DNA from: Undaria pinnatifida
Taxonomy: Eukaryota > Sar > Phaeophyceae > Laminariales > Alariaceae
Length of the DNA stretch: 64,000 nucleotides
NCBI GenBank assembly: GCA_012845835.1
Contig: JABAKD010000011.1
Coordinates: forward strand, 8,618,381 to 8,682,380
Reading direction: 5' to 3'
The first letter of the stretch is position 1. Every line of letters starts with the position of its first letter. A model generated the notes under the pieces. It saw nothing but the letters and a program-made list of their open reading frames with translations. It did not search any database and was not told the origin of the DNA. Shown here in pieces: positions 51,601 through 61,800 of this stretch. The position numbers were made by a program, and so were the translations under genes.

Positions 51601-54600
51601 GACCCGCCAGTAGACGGGAGGAATCCATACCCACAGGTAGCAGCGTCGAAAGCAGCAGACCGCTGTTTGAGCAGCTTCGCGAGATGAATTTTGGGGGGGC
51701 CGTGGAATGGAATTGGAGAAAAAACGACACCCCCCTACTGTATGTCCTATCTGCGGGCCACCATGGTTCTGTAAAAAATGTCGTCTTTATAGCGGGGAGT
51801 TGACTTAAGCCGAGCGTCTTTAAAGCGGGGACGACTGTATACGACAACGGCTATGCGAGAAAAGGGGAAACCCTTCCCACGCTGCCCCAAAATCAGCCGC
51901 ACAGTCAACAAGGACACTCCCACGTCCACCGTTCCCGGGTGCCTCCCGAGGCGTTTATCTCTCACCGAACCGCGATGAGTTGTCGTTCCTAACCGTCTTC
52001 GCGTTACCGAACGCCTCCAGCACGACCGTGGACTCAAGCAGACACCTTTCCATGCCAGCGGCGCCATCAGCCGCTAAGGCACACGCGCCCCCGCCCCCGC
52101 TCCCGGACCTCTTGCCGGCGTCAACGTCAACGCTGACAGCCTTCGAGGCGGCGATAAGGTACTTCATCACGTACCTAACAAATATGAGTATTGTGCGGGG
52201 TGGAGGTGGTGGTGAGACGAAGGGATTTGAGAAAAATCGAGTCATGCTCGAAGAAAGGCGAACACACACAAAGAAAAAATACCAAATATATATATATATA
52301 TATATGACGCATAAAACCGACCACACAAGCCAAAGATACAACCCTCCCCCGCCCCCCTGCCGACGCATTCCTGAGCAAATACTTAAAAGAGACACCGCTC
52401 GCCCAACCTCGCGTGCGTATCGGGGGGCGGGGGGGAGGCTTACTTGGCAGCCTCTGTCTTTCCGGCGCCGCTCTCTCCCGTAATGATGATGCTCTGGTCA
52501 CGCTTACGCCTACCCGCAACGCCGCCCGACAGTCGCCCCGCCGTCGGGTCTGTCATGAAGCGATGCGCCTTGTCAGCTACCGCGTAAACGTGGGGGTGGT
52601 CAAGCACCTACAGTAGGGGGAAGAAAGGGGGGAGCGGGCGGGTTATTGAACGCTATAAAAAAGCTGCAAATAAGATGCCGAAGAGAGCTGGAATCTGGTC
52701 CGGGGAAGATAAGAAAGAAGGGAATTGGGCCCATCCACGAAGGAGACGAACACTAAAAAAATGCGTCGGGCGTATCATTAGTGCCACGTATGTAGGCCGT
52801 CGACGAGGTAGAAGAACTACTCATATCGCAAAGACGACCATTCCACCTATACAAAATTCTGACATACTTCCATAGTCAGCCAAGGCGGCAACGATACGCG
52901 AACCCCCCCAAAAAAAGTGATCCCCTTCGCCCAAAGCTAACCCTGCCAAACAAAAAAAACACGAACACATTCAATGTCCTATACAACGCGATGCGCAAAC
53001 CTACACCCCCAATGCCTGCCCAAGGCGGAGCTACAACTCACCGAGTCGCCCTTGGCCCGGCTACCACCTCCTCCGCTACCCTTTCTTCCCTCTCCGGCAC
53101 CGTCAGTGCCAGCCCCCCCATCCTTCCAGCCGACGCGCGCGCCTCCGCCACCAGTACCATCGCTAAAGGTAACGCTGGCTCCCCCTCCGCTGCCGCGGCC
53201 GTCCCGCAACGGCGCGCCCCCAGCGCCCGCTCCTGGGACACCCACAGATCCGCCACTACTGCTTTGGCGCTGGTTTTGTTGATGTTTGGTGGCGTTTTCC
53301 TCGTCAGGGTGTTCATCGCAGTCGCTTTCACCGTCACCGTCGTGGTACATGATGTCCATCTCCGAGAGCCGGCCGGCGCCCGAGGTGATCCTGCAAAAAA
53401 AAATAATAATAACAGGGGGGTTAAATCTAGAATACGACAGAAAAAAGGGGAAAACACAACACCTTCATACATAATTCAGGCATTTTTTATAACCTCAACA
53501 CTGCTGCTGCCACGTCGGATGTTCACGTTATGATGGTTCGTCCTTCAAGCTAGCTTGTACTTGGTACAATATTTGCGACTACCCGCACGTGCTTAATTCA
53601 GAGGCGTGGTGCCCGAAATAGAGTTTGCTACCCGAAGATAGAGTTTGTAGTGATTTTTCGAGGCAGAGAAGGGCTACAATTGAAAACATACCTGAACAAC
53701 GGAAAGGGGGGGGGGGGGGGGGGGGGGCATGTCTTTCTGATTTAGAACCTGGTGGCGAAGCAAAAATATTTAGATAGCAAGCAACAACTAGGCTCCAGCC
53801 CCACTCAAGTTAGGGCCCAGACCACCCGGTCTTACAGAGATGTCGAGCCAAATTGTATGATATGGTCCTGTCACTGTCACTCGCAGCTGGGACTATCCTC
53901 TAAAGCCATTACCGTACCGGCAGGTTTTCGGCGATGTGCACATCGCTGTAGGTTGCCGGTCGACACTGGGGTGAGCATCAGACGCGAGTAACCTTCTTGG
54001 GACTTGAAAGAAACAAATTAACACTACGCGTAGTTCCAAGTAACTTGTGGCCACATTGAGGTTTCCATTATGAGCGGGATTCCTCCGGTAAGGACAACGC
54101 ACCCTCCCCCCCATCACCCGACTTCGCGATGGTTCCCGTTCGCCTCGCCCCAAACTTTCACAACAGCAAACCCTCGCTACCTTTGAACCACCTCCGTCAC
54201 CCCCCCCCCCTCTACTTTGCAATATAGCTACCCCCCCTATCCATTGTGGGGATTCTAGGGTCTACGGTTTTCAGACTATGGCCAGGCAAGACAATGAGTA
54301 CACCCCGCCCCCCCAACGCCCTCCCGCCAACCCCGTCACCTGCGGTTGATGGTGTCCGTATTGTCGTGCGGCATGCTGTACAAGAGCGGGATAGTCTTGT
54401 ACGGGTTGACGGAGATGAGGACGTCTCCCGTGTATGTGTAAATGTCGTCGTTCGCAAAGCGGGTGTGCAGCAGGCTCAGCAGCGCTGCCTCGTGGAGGCT
54501 GTTTAGCTTGGCCGCATCCTGGTGAGAGTGATACAGGGGAGCATTAGGTGGAAGGTGACGCGTGAGGATAACGAGCGAGGCTGTTTAGCTTGGCCGCATC

Positions 54601-57600
54601 CTGGTGAGAGTGATACAGGGGAGCATTAGGTGGAAGGTGACGCGTGAGGATAACGAGCGGCGGCAACCAAACAATAAAAAAACCCCATCGTGACCTAACA
54701 TGCTGGCAGACGGTCATTTTGGTGGAGCCAAGGCCTGCTCGAACCAAACCCACTGCTGACCAGATGCCGAGCACAAAACAAGAGGGCAGAAGAGACCCCC
54801 CTCAATGAAAAGCCCTGACCCCATTGAGAAACCCTGCGGGCGCAACTTGTGAGCCCCCGTTTTCGTCTACCCAAGAACATTCCCTCAACGTGGACCACCT
54901 CATCCCGGCCTTTCCTTGACCCTGCCTCTCTCTCCCGCCACGCGCAGCAAACGCCGGACCCCCCCATTCCCTCCCTGCTGCCCTCCACCCCCCCCCCGCA
55001 TTTCAAAAGCCTGTGAATCCCCATCGTAGTACTCCCTCACCTCAAGGTAAAGCGAGTGAGAAGGGTCCCACGCCCTGGTGTTGGCGCGAGGAACCTCGAA
55101 CGATTCGTCGCAGATGCCGGGGATGCTGACGGTGGCGTACTCTTTCGTCAGCCGGCCGAGCCGTGCCAGTCGCCACACATCCTGACGGTCGGGTATCCAA
55201 ACCTGACGACGACGCCAAAAATAGGATGCGTCGCCGCAGACAGCACGCGTCAGCACACCATAATAAACATGTCAACACAAATAGTAGGGCTCCCCCGCAA
55301 TAAGCCGGTGGCGCGCGAGAGCAACATCACCGCCTTCATGGGAGAAGCCCGCCTCATGCATTCCAGGTCACGAGTGCAATTCGCGAGTGGCGCCAAGCGA
55401 TAATGACCGCGCCTTATGCAGGGAGTATCGCCTTGCTTAGACCGCACTATTGGGGGACCCGTTCCGCAGTGTATTCATGTATTACACAAAGAAAATCACC
55501 CCACACTTATTGTCAGACGTTTTGCCCCGTAAACGCGGATGGATGCAGTTCTAAAGCGGGTAATAAAGGCGATATGGTAGAACAACGGCAGTGTACGGCA
55601 AAAACAAGCAAACAGGGAGGCAAGGTAGCATTCGTTACCCCATTGTTTCGACGAGCATTACCGGAGGCACAAAAGCACACACATATCAGATTTTATGAAA
55701 AGAAAAAAAAAAAATTGTCAAGGATATGCCGCAGCGGTATGATACGCATCAACAAGATAATAAAACATTGAAGAGCCGGATCGTATAGCCTACGGTAGCG
55801 TATGAGCGAAAGCAGGCGATGAGCCGCCGCCTCAGCACTCGTCGACGCAAGACGAAAACTTTTACAAGGATGGATGGGATTCTCGCCGAGCAACCCTGAT
55901 TGATTTGCCCCGGAAACAGCAGCACGCACGATGCTGCTGGCAGGTTTGCCATCGAAGGACGGGATGGAGGGTAAGAGATGTGCTATACAGCAGCGTTCAG
56001 ACTATGCAGCGAGCTAACTTGGTACGCAGCATTATCGTAGCTGCGGCGAACACAGCTCCCTTACCCCAACCCGGGGGTGTGCGTGCTCATGTTACGGATA
56101 TTCATTGTTCTCAAGGAGGGGAGAATACCAATACGAACGTTCACGGCGCGAGGTAATGACGCCCTACAGGGGACAATAGCAAACAGGCCTGAGTCATCGA
56201 CGCACGTAACACAGAGCTTGCAGAGCTGTACATAGATCAATATTCATATACACCAGACAAAGACTACTTGTACCACTTGGTAAGAGATAACGCCGGCGAG
56301 CGACCGTTGAACCCCCCCCCGAAACAGTGCAACAAAGAACAATGGTTGGCCCCATACTTCCTGTTAGGTACCTGGTACCCGGTATACTGCTGAACCATGT
56401 ACCTGGCAATGAATTCCTGTAGGTTAATGCAATGTCTGGGTTAACTCTTCGGAGATGCTGATCGTGCATCTTGAACGAAAGCAAGCAGCTGCATATACCA
56501 GGTATACGTGCAAAAAAAAACATATATCAACGACAACGTCTTGTCGGAGGCCTGGTATAAAACCCACCTGACTTTTGCCTGAGAGAGTGGTTTACGTACC
56601 AAGGTAGATGCCGCTTCTGTGTCCGAAAAATTTAGAGATCATGAGTGATCTTGGGACGAGAAGCAAACCCACAATAAGAAACTAATTTTTTCCTTTCACG
56701 AATATTCTTGCGCTGCACTACTGCTGTGTACTTCAAATACGAATACCAGGAATTACATTGCACGCGCTTGCGGCATTCGGGAGGATCAATACTTCATCTG
56801 CCCTTTGACTGGCCGGGACTGATATCCCAGTCCGTTGTTGCGTTCATACGCTTTAGACGAGATACGAGCAAAGGGTTCGCACGGAGAGACAGACGACTAT
56901 TCGTCCAGCACCACCAACAATTATCGCCAACGTGCGTACCTGGCGGGAACATTGATTGAGTTCTTTGTTATTCATGCAATATCATATCATAGCATTTCAA
57001 ACGATCATACGATGTGGTACATGATAGCCTGCTGCAGCTCAGCAGCACCTGGTAAACCGGTACCGTACAACAGGAAGCCTGATTGTTAACAACGTGTATC
57101 AGGTCACAGATGCAGTGCTTCGCACTCGCACTGATAACCAGGCGAGAGGTGTAAACGAATACAGCAATGTGGTAGTCTCTTACCCGAGGGTACGAAATAT
57201 GACGTGCCTTGTACCAGGGCTACTGCTGTGGACCAGAAGACACTGATTTGACTATCGGATTATCGGTGTGCATTCGCATCACGCACCTTGCCGAGCTCCA
57301 TCTATACTACTTTTAGAGTGCCACTGCTGCTGCCGTTGTTCCACAAAAGACATCGTGTGTATTGCTCGTGCTGCAACGAACGATGGAAAAAAAACGCCAC
57401 ATTTGTACCTAAAGCTGTCATCGTGGATAGACGGGCGCCTCGTGCTTATCGTGAACCAGGTGTGCGGCGGCGCCGGCACGATTATACCAGCGTTACACCG
57501 CTGCAACCGCCCACGCCCGTGTTCCATACCACTACTGCTGCAATCGCACCACACAACCTCAAAGTGCCCCGCGTCTTCAATCACAGCAGTACTACTGCTG

Positions 57601-57868
57601 TTGTGCATCAAACGTAGGGCAGGAAACCGCCCTCACTCACGTGCGAGACAGCTTCGGGGTCCATGTCCAGAGTACGCTGCCTATCAGCCCCGCTGTTGTT
57701 GCTCGAAAACTCGCTCATGCCGCCCCCGCTCGCGTAAGGCGCAATCAAAGACTGCCGATGCTGTTGCTGTAGCTGTAGCTGCTGCTGTTCCTGCTGCTGC
57801 TGCTGCTGAGCAGCGGTCAGCAATGCCGTGGCGCCATCCTTACCCTTCGCCCGTTTAGCGAAGGTCAT
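27669..57868 (-). CDS. Unconventional multidomain myosin (motor-IQ-ANK-PH-ANK-C2), 36 exons
   Basis: Actin-based motor ATPase, probably carrying membrane cargo. Exons from the start: 57868-57641, 55202-55041, 54518-54340, 53390-53042, 52607-52444, 52174-51966, 50212-50070, 49465-49373, 48943-48677, 48124-48026, 47773-47671, 47008-46885, 46482-46344, 46057-45965, 45614-45482, 44996-44746, 43676-43489, 43223-43049, 42543-42337, 41741-41661, 40757-40635, 38930-38776, 37898-37791, 37172-36945, 36476-36287, 35909-35817, 34706-34557, 34132-34040, 33483-33073, 32618-32473, 31791-31701, 30501-30271, 29776-29648, 29213-28983, 28399-28321, 27724-27669. All junctions keep phase; total 5,901 nt. Motor signatures are P-loop GESGAGKTE, switch I NDNSSRFG, switch II DIFGFE and [15 protein letters not shown]. 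The first exon is the least certain: an ATG at 55256, in frame with exon 2, is an alternative start. The motor identity is certain; individual exon edges are inferred from splice consensus. Confidence 0.88.
27939..28028. mobile_element. TTAA-flanked palindromic MITE, copy A
   Basis: Ninety bases begin TTAACCCCTTTA and end TTTAAAGGGTTTAA. The inner part has ACTGGAAACCCG and GGGAGGGGTTCGGGGG. The TTAA borders recall piggyBac-type insertion. It lies in the last myosin intron. Confidence 0.65.
29227..29275. repeat. GGGTT microsatellite
   Basis: About seven GGGTT units directly upstream (minus-strand sense) of the exon at 29213-28983. Its complement, AACCC, may form part of the pyrimidine-rich tract for that acceptor. 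Confidence 0.75.
29984..30049 (-). other. Candidate 66-nt cassette exon with in-frame TAG (myosin gene)
   Basis: Between exons 30501-30271 and 29776-29648 lies a block with a good 3' splice site before 30049 and a good donor (AAG|GTAGGT) after 29984. It is 66 nt, starts and ends in phase 0, and reads [16 protein letters not shown], then TAG at 29995-29993, then IVK. Skipping it leaves the frame intact, so it was left out of the main model. Confidence 0.4.
30271..31791 (-). other. Second ankyrin-repeat block of the myosin tail
   Basis: Exons 31791-31701 and 30501-30271 join in phase. They give three ankyrin units with the cores [31 protein letters not shown] and [11 protein letters not shown], linked by [11 protein letters not shown] and [11 protein letters not shown]. 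This block lies after the PH domain, so the tail has the unusual order ANK-PH-ANK. Confidence 0.85.
31055..31330. repeat. Tandem repeat of ~55 bp (AACTCAAGCCAGTACCTGG...)
   Basis: About five units with CCAGTACCTGGAGTACTTCG and AAATGACTGAGAACTC variants. It lies in the myosin intron between the two exons of the second ankyrin block. Confidence 0.75.
31833..31923. mobile_element. TTAA-type MITE, copy D (diverged)
   Basis: Begins TTGACCCCTGTAGAG and ends GGAGGCGTTAA. It shares CCCCTCCCTATGCTAA and GGCTTTCCAGTT with the other copies in inverse orientation to copy A. Intronic in the myosin gene. Confidence 0.55.
32473..34132 (-). other. Split PH domain of the myosin tail
   Basis: Exon 34132-34040 starts with [19 protein letters not shown], a typical PH first strand pair with the KR-basic phosphoinositide-binding pattern. 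Exon 33483-33073 first adds a Ser/Gly/Pro-rich, poorly structured insert of roughly 90-100 residues, then returns to PH-like sequence ([21 protein letters not shown]). Exon 32618-32473 supplies the C-terminal helix with its conserved Trp ([15 protein letters not shown]). By family knowledge this would tether the motor to phosphoinositide membranes. The large insert lies between early strands of the domain. Confidence 0.78.
34884..35190 (+). repeat. GGCGGT-rich dispersed repeat, copy 1
   Basis: Two tandem partial units with AAGGCGGTCTGAATA, ATAAGGCGGTCAA, CTTGGCGAGTCTGGGAAATT and AAGGCGGTCATACTGCTCTC. The same order occurs at 60245-60440 and reversed at 24944-25165 and 55265-55470. Intronic in the myosin gene. 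Confidence 0.6.
35557..35707. repeat. 85-bp period direct repeat
   Basis: AATCAACGAAACAGCACACC followed by AGCACACGTATTTATGTC occurs twice with an 85-base spacing, separated by an A-rich linker. Intronic in the myosin gene. Confidence 0.7.
36287..37100 (-). other. First ankyrin-repeat block of the myosin tail
   Basis: The end of exon 37172-36945 and exon 36476-36287 encode ankyrin repeats. Visible ankyrin cores are [18 protein letters not shown] and [19 protein letters not shown], the second matching the TPLHxAA consensus. A preceding unit ([20 protein letters not shown]) looks like a capping repeat. The block sits directly after the IQ neck. It is probably a protein-docking surface; the partner is unknown. 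Confidence 0.8.
39708..39794. mobile_element. TTAA-type MITE, copy B
   Basis: Starts TTAACCCCTTCAGAAC and shares CCCCTCCCTATGCTAA, GTCCCCAAAAACGGGG and TTCCAGTTGTAACGGGG with the family. The right TTAA is degraded. It abuts the CTTCCAACGGG tandem array. Confidence 0.6.
39780..40430. repeat. Degenerate CTTCCAACGGGAC...TTTTCGCCTGTTT tandem array
   Basis: About 15-20 diverged units of roughly 35-45 bases fill the myosin intron between 40635 and 38930. Unit lengths vary and are not fixed multiples of three. On the minus strand parts read as repeated PLEE/PLDER peptides. Confidence 0.7.
40991..41368. repeat. Direct tandem duplication of ~185 bp
   Basis: Units 40991-41173 and 41174-41368 share CTGATATGATA, GGTTTGCGGGTATAAA, AATAGGTACCCG, CACGAGGCATATATATA and GCCACAAGGTATCGTGTTAT. 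They differ mainly in AT-repeat length. Intronic in the myosin gene. Confidence 0.75.
41967..42054. mobile_element. TTAA-type MITE, copy E (degenerate)
   Basis: Begins TTAACCCCCTTCCAG and ends CTAAAAGGGTTAC. The size and ends match the family, but the interior is strongly diverged. Confidence 0.4.
43883..43972. mobile_element. TTAA-type MITE, copy C
   Basis: Begins TTAACCCCTTTAGAGG, contains CCCCTCCCTATACTAA, and ends GTTGTAAAGGGGCTAA. It is ninety bases, the same length as copy A, in opposite orientation. Confidence 0.65.
50690..51837. mobile_element. Non-autonomous Tc1/mariner (pogo-like) DNA transposon, 1,148 bp
   Basis: The ends are inverted copies beginning CAGTCGACCCCGC and CAGTCGTCCCCGC, each continuing TTTAAAGACGC, about 24 bp with one mismatch. 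TA dinucleotides flank both ends (50688-50689 and 51838-51839), the target duplication of this superfamily. A second, weaker GTCTTTA/CGGGG motif lies inside each end. No transposase-length frame is present. It sits in the myosin intron between 51966 and 50212. Confidence 0.8.
54495..54658. repeat. 82-bp exact tandem duplication spanning a myosin 3' splice site
   Basis: Units 54495-54576 and 54577-54658 read the same, from GAGGCTGTTTAGCTTGG to TAACGAGC. Each holds the acceptor CACCAG and the codons DAAKLNSL of the exon that starts at 54518. Confidence 0.85.
55265..55470 (-). repeat. GGCGGT-rich dispersed repeat, copy 3
   Basis: Reverse orientation. On the minus strand it reads a GCGCGGTCATTATCGCTTGG part followed by GAGGCGGGC and GAAGGCGGTGATGTTGCTCT. 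It lies in the first long myosin intron. Confidence 0.55.
55471..57640. other. First long myosin intron (remaining part)
   Basis: No coding exon was found between the proposed first exon (57868-57641) and exon 2 (55202). The stretch is ordinary intronic sequence apart from the reversed GGCGGT repeat at 55265-55470. Confidence 0.4.
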
Positions 57869-58820
57869 CCTAAATATTTAAAATTCCTTTCACTATTGCG
57901 GTCGTACCGGTAGTTGCCCGGGCCTGACCGGCGGGTTCGGTTTGCTTTCGGGAGTGAATGTGAAAGCCCAGGGGCTAGCAAAACGAACTGAGTGAAAAAA
58001 AGCCGCGAACCTCACGATTGAGAGTCTGCCCAGCAAGAGGGCTGGCTCTTCGTAACCTGCTCGGCGCAAGCGAAGCGGGTCCCGAAGTAGAGCAGGGAGG
58101 TGGGTGCGCTGTACGTTAATCGTGCCAAGGTGGGAGGAGGCGCTAGCTTGCACAAGAAATACACACAGCAGAGGGCAGCATCGTTGCCGTTCGTAAGGAA
58201 CATAAGAGTGCTGGGAAATAAAGAGCCATACCATGGATGCGTAGGATAATAGAAGGAACGGACATACCTTGCGAACCGCAGGACTCTGTTTAACGGAGCG
58301 CCCGGATGAAGCTATCGGGACGAGCTTGAACCGCGTCTCTCGTGCTGTGACTGCTGTCAGGCGGGTTGCCCGTTTGTCCGGGGTTGCAGGAGGTGGCCCC
58401 TTCCAAAAAGTGTTGCGAGAAAAAGGTCAACGGTTTGCTTCCAGGGGAAAAAAAAAGGTTTTTTAGAGATAAAAAGGCAGCCCCTGAATAGGGGCTAACT
58501 GGCTAGCATGTAGCCCCAAAGCCCTCAAACACGCGGATACCAGCCTTGCGCCTGTTCCCTACCTGCCTAGTTATAGCACAGCTGTATTATGGTTCTGCGA
58601 GAACAGTAGAAGCAGAGGACGACCCAATGCTGCATGCTGTAGACGGAGAATACGTGCACCAACCTCGTCGAGGAGTACTGGTGATACCAACTTGAAGGTG
58701 CCCTTGTTTACACTAACCGTCATTTTGTTTTTTTGAAACTCTATTTCGGAGACGGGAGAGGGTCTATCGTTTATCACAACGAGCAGCTCCTTCTCCATCG
58801 GGCGGGCAGGTCGGATTGCC
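57869..58820. promoter_or_regulatory. Shared upstream region between the divergent myosin and PDZ genes
   Basis: About 950 bases separate the two putative start codons, which point away from each other, so both promoters or 5' untranslated exons should lie here. No clear TATA box was seen for either gene. An AG directly before the myosin ATG (57868) could be a 3' splice site of a 5' UTR intron. A short open frame on the minus strand (58571-58819) has no other support. Confidence 0.4.
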
Positions 58821-61800
58821 ATGGACAGAACGCCGCCGCGTTCGCCCTTACGAGACAGATCCAACGACGAATTCGCGGCCAAGTCACTTGTCCGCGGATT
58901 CGTTGACCAGCGAGGGGGAGGAGATGAGTTCGCTTCACCATCAGCGTCAGCATCGTCTTGGAAAGACTCCATCGGCGACTCAGCACCTGCGGCTGCTGCT
59001 GCTGCGGCTGCTGCTTGCGCCGATGCTGCTGCTACGAGTACAGCTGCTGCTGGTTCTGCTTCACGCGATTCGCCTGTTTATGACGAAGCTTCGACCGCTG
59101 CCTCCATCGCTGCGGCTACATTCGCTGCCCCCCCGCCAACGAGCTTCTGCGCTCCTGATGTTGGTCGGTTACGACGGCAGCAGCAACAGCTACCATTGCA
59201 TGGGGCTTCTCCAGGTGAGTCTTCCTGGCACGACCACCGCCGCGAGGTTGACCACGTCGCCGCAGGCAGCAGCAGCAGCAGTAACGTCAACAACGGTGGC
59301 GGTGCAACAGCAACCGCTTGGTGGGCAGGACACGGATCGCGCCAAGGCAACCGCAACGGCGACAGCAACGGCAACAGCAGCAACGACTCCATCAACAACA
59401 ACAACGGCGTCGCCAACACCAACACCACCGCCAGTCCCAACACCATCAACATCAACACCACCCCGACCCTCAATTCCACTCCAACATCCACCACCTACAC
59501 AAAGCCCAACACCACCGACGGCGCTAAGCAAGCTCCGCGCCCTCCCTTCCGAGGCCGGTTACCTTCTCCAGTAGCCTGCACCCTAGTAGCGTTCGAGCCC
59601 GGGTCGCTCGGCCTCGAGCTCGAACCCGTTGTGGACGGAGAAGCAGCAGCAGCAAGGAAGGGCGGGAGCAGCAGCGGACGGGGGCGGAGCCGCCCCCCCA
59701 GGCGGCTGGGGTGTAGGGTGTTCCGCGTCACACCGGAAGGGCAGGCGGCGCGGCACGGGTCCGTACACCCCGGGGATGCGCTCGTGGTGTTGGATGGGTG
59801 AGTCGAAACTCCCGAGACTTGTCTTTGTTAGGAAAGTTGCAAGACGGGGTTATGGTACTCGTAGTTGTGGCAAATGCCTTCTGCACCAACAAAAGTTTGA
59901 AGCTGGCTATCATACTCTGTTCTGTTTGGTCTACAAGTAGGCAAATAGGCGAGGTTGGCGTAATGCTTTGTATCCGTGAGCGTGGCACTGTCTTGTTCCG
60001 TGGTGTTGCGATCATAAGCAATTGGTGCCGCTGCTGCTGCTGCTGCTGCTGCTGCTGCCGCCGCCGCCGCCGCCGCCGCTGTTGCTGCCAATCTCGATCC
60101 CGGTTTGAACCCACTCGAACATAACCGTTAAGGCCCGTAAGGCTGGATTTTACGCAGTAAACTTTGCCGTGTTATTTTCCGTCTTTAGGGGGGCTTCGGG
60201 GTGTTTGGGCTCCTTTCTGATCACTTCGACACTTTCTGCACTTTAGTCGATACAGGGGGGGCTCCCCCAATACGGCGGTCTGAGTAAGGCGGTATCCCGA
60301 CATAAGGCGGTCCAAACCGCTTGGCGCGACTGGAGCACGGCGCTCGTAACCTAGAATGAACAAGGCGGCTTTCCTCAATAAGGCGGTTATGTTGCTCTGA
60401 AACACCACCGCCTTCTTGGGGGGCCCTTATATAGTGCTGTATCGCAGTTCGATACCAGCTCTTCCCATCTGTGTGGATTTTTCTGTACCCCCCCCCACCC
60501 CCGACCCTCCATCCCTTGTCCTTGTATTGATGTCTCGAGATTGTCTGGGAATTTATGTATTTCCGTTTCCCTCTTTCGTGCGAGTTCAATCCTTGTGATG
60601 CTGTCTTTACACCTCCCGCCGTTGCTCCTCATGTGTCACTAATGCACTCGACTACAGCTGTGTGTTGCAAACGGAAAATATGTAGAAGCGCTGGTGACCT
60701 GCACATGTGTTTATGTTCGCTCTGCGTTTCTCTTTAGTTGTCTGATGATGTGCGTGTCTGATTTCGCTGTGTGCTCACTTTCAGTCGTCTAATGATCTGC
60801 GTGTTTGTTTCTGTTCGCTCTGTGTTTGTCGTTTGATTGTCTGATGATCTGCATGTATGATTATCTTCGCTGTGTGCTTCTTTTAGTTGTCTGATCATCT
60901 GCGTGTTCGTTTCTCTTCCCTCCGTGTTTCTTCGTTTCGGTTGTCGCTACAAGGGTCGATGTCCTGGCGGAGCCATTCGATGCGATAACCCAAGCCCTAC
61001 TGCAGCGACAGGGGCTGCGCAGACTGATCGGGTTCATGGGCGCCGCCGCCGTCGCCGCCGCCTCTGGTGGTAAGCTAAATAGAGGATTTGCCGACGCTAC
61101 CGCTGCGGTAGATTTATCGCACCCGGTCAGCGCTGCGCACAGACGGCTGCAGCGACGGGGCCGGGTTGAAAGGAGCAGGCGAGCGCAGGGAGTGAGCGAG
61201 GGAGAAGGCGGTGTGTTGTCTGCCGCAGACAGTGGCCTTGCCGGCGATGGCGACGATGACACCAGGGGGGGTGATCGCGGAACGAGGGGCGGAGATGCCC
61301 AAGGAAACGGCTCGAGGAATGAGGTCGACCAGGAAGGCGATGGGGAGGGGAGGGGGAGAAAGGGGGGCGAACAGGTTTCCGACCACCGCAGCCACCGCAG
61401 CTGCTTCGGCCGCCACGCTGCCAGCCACTCCAGTCGCTCCGCTTGCTCCGCCCGCTCCCACCTCTCTGCCGCGTTGGCGTCGCTGTCCTCTGTGGAAGGC
61501 GGGCACCACCACGCGGTGGACCCTCAACGGCGAGCGGCCGAGGGGGTTGTCGAGAAGGCTGCACCCTCCCGACGTCACCTACATACCACGGCTCTCTCCG
61601 CCACAGCCGCCGCGGATGAAAATGCTGGCAGAGGAACCGTTGCCGGAGGCGACGGTGGTAAAACTTGCGACGGTAGAATCGACGGCGGCAGAGGAATGAG
61701 TGGCGACAGCGTAGTGTCCTTGGACCGGGGGTGGAGGGGTGAAGAGGAACCGTCGCGGAGAAGTAGAGGGGGTAGCTTTTCTGCAAGCACCGGTACAGGC

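Larger units (their letters stand above)
42337..55202 (-). other. Myosin motor domain exons (residues ~77-1110)
   Basis: The block opens with VWIPD and a WxxAxxGxLT-like N-terminal subdomain (55202-55041), followed by [14 protein letters not shown] (54518-54340), the P-loop (52607-52444), switch I (52174-51966), switch II split across 47773-47671 and 47008-46885, the relay [19 protein letters not shown], the [12 protein letters not shown] segment (46482-46344), the actin-binding helix (43676-43489) and the converter entry [14 protein letters not shown] (43223-43049). Two expansions stand out. Exon 53390-53042 puts about 116 residues rich in Gly, Ser and acidic residues before the P-loop region, where ordinary myosins have a short segment. 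Exon 44996-44746 is about 83 residues rich in Ser, Pro, Gly and Asn at the loop-2 position. Confidence 0.9.

Noticed and set aside
58571-58972. 133-codon minus-strand frame opposite the PDZ gene start
   Set aside because: Its first part is antisense to the PDZ-gene N-terminus; the rest lacks motifs or homology that I recognise.
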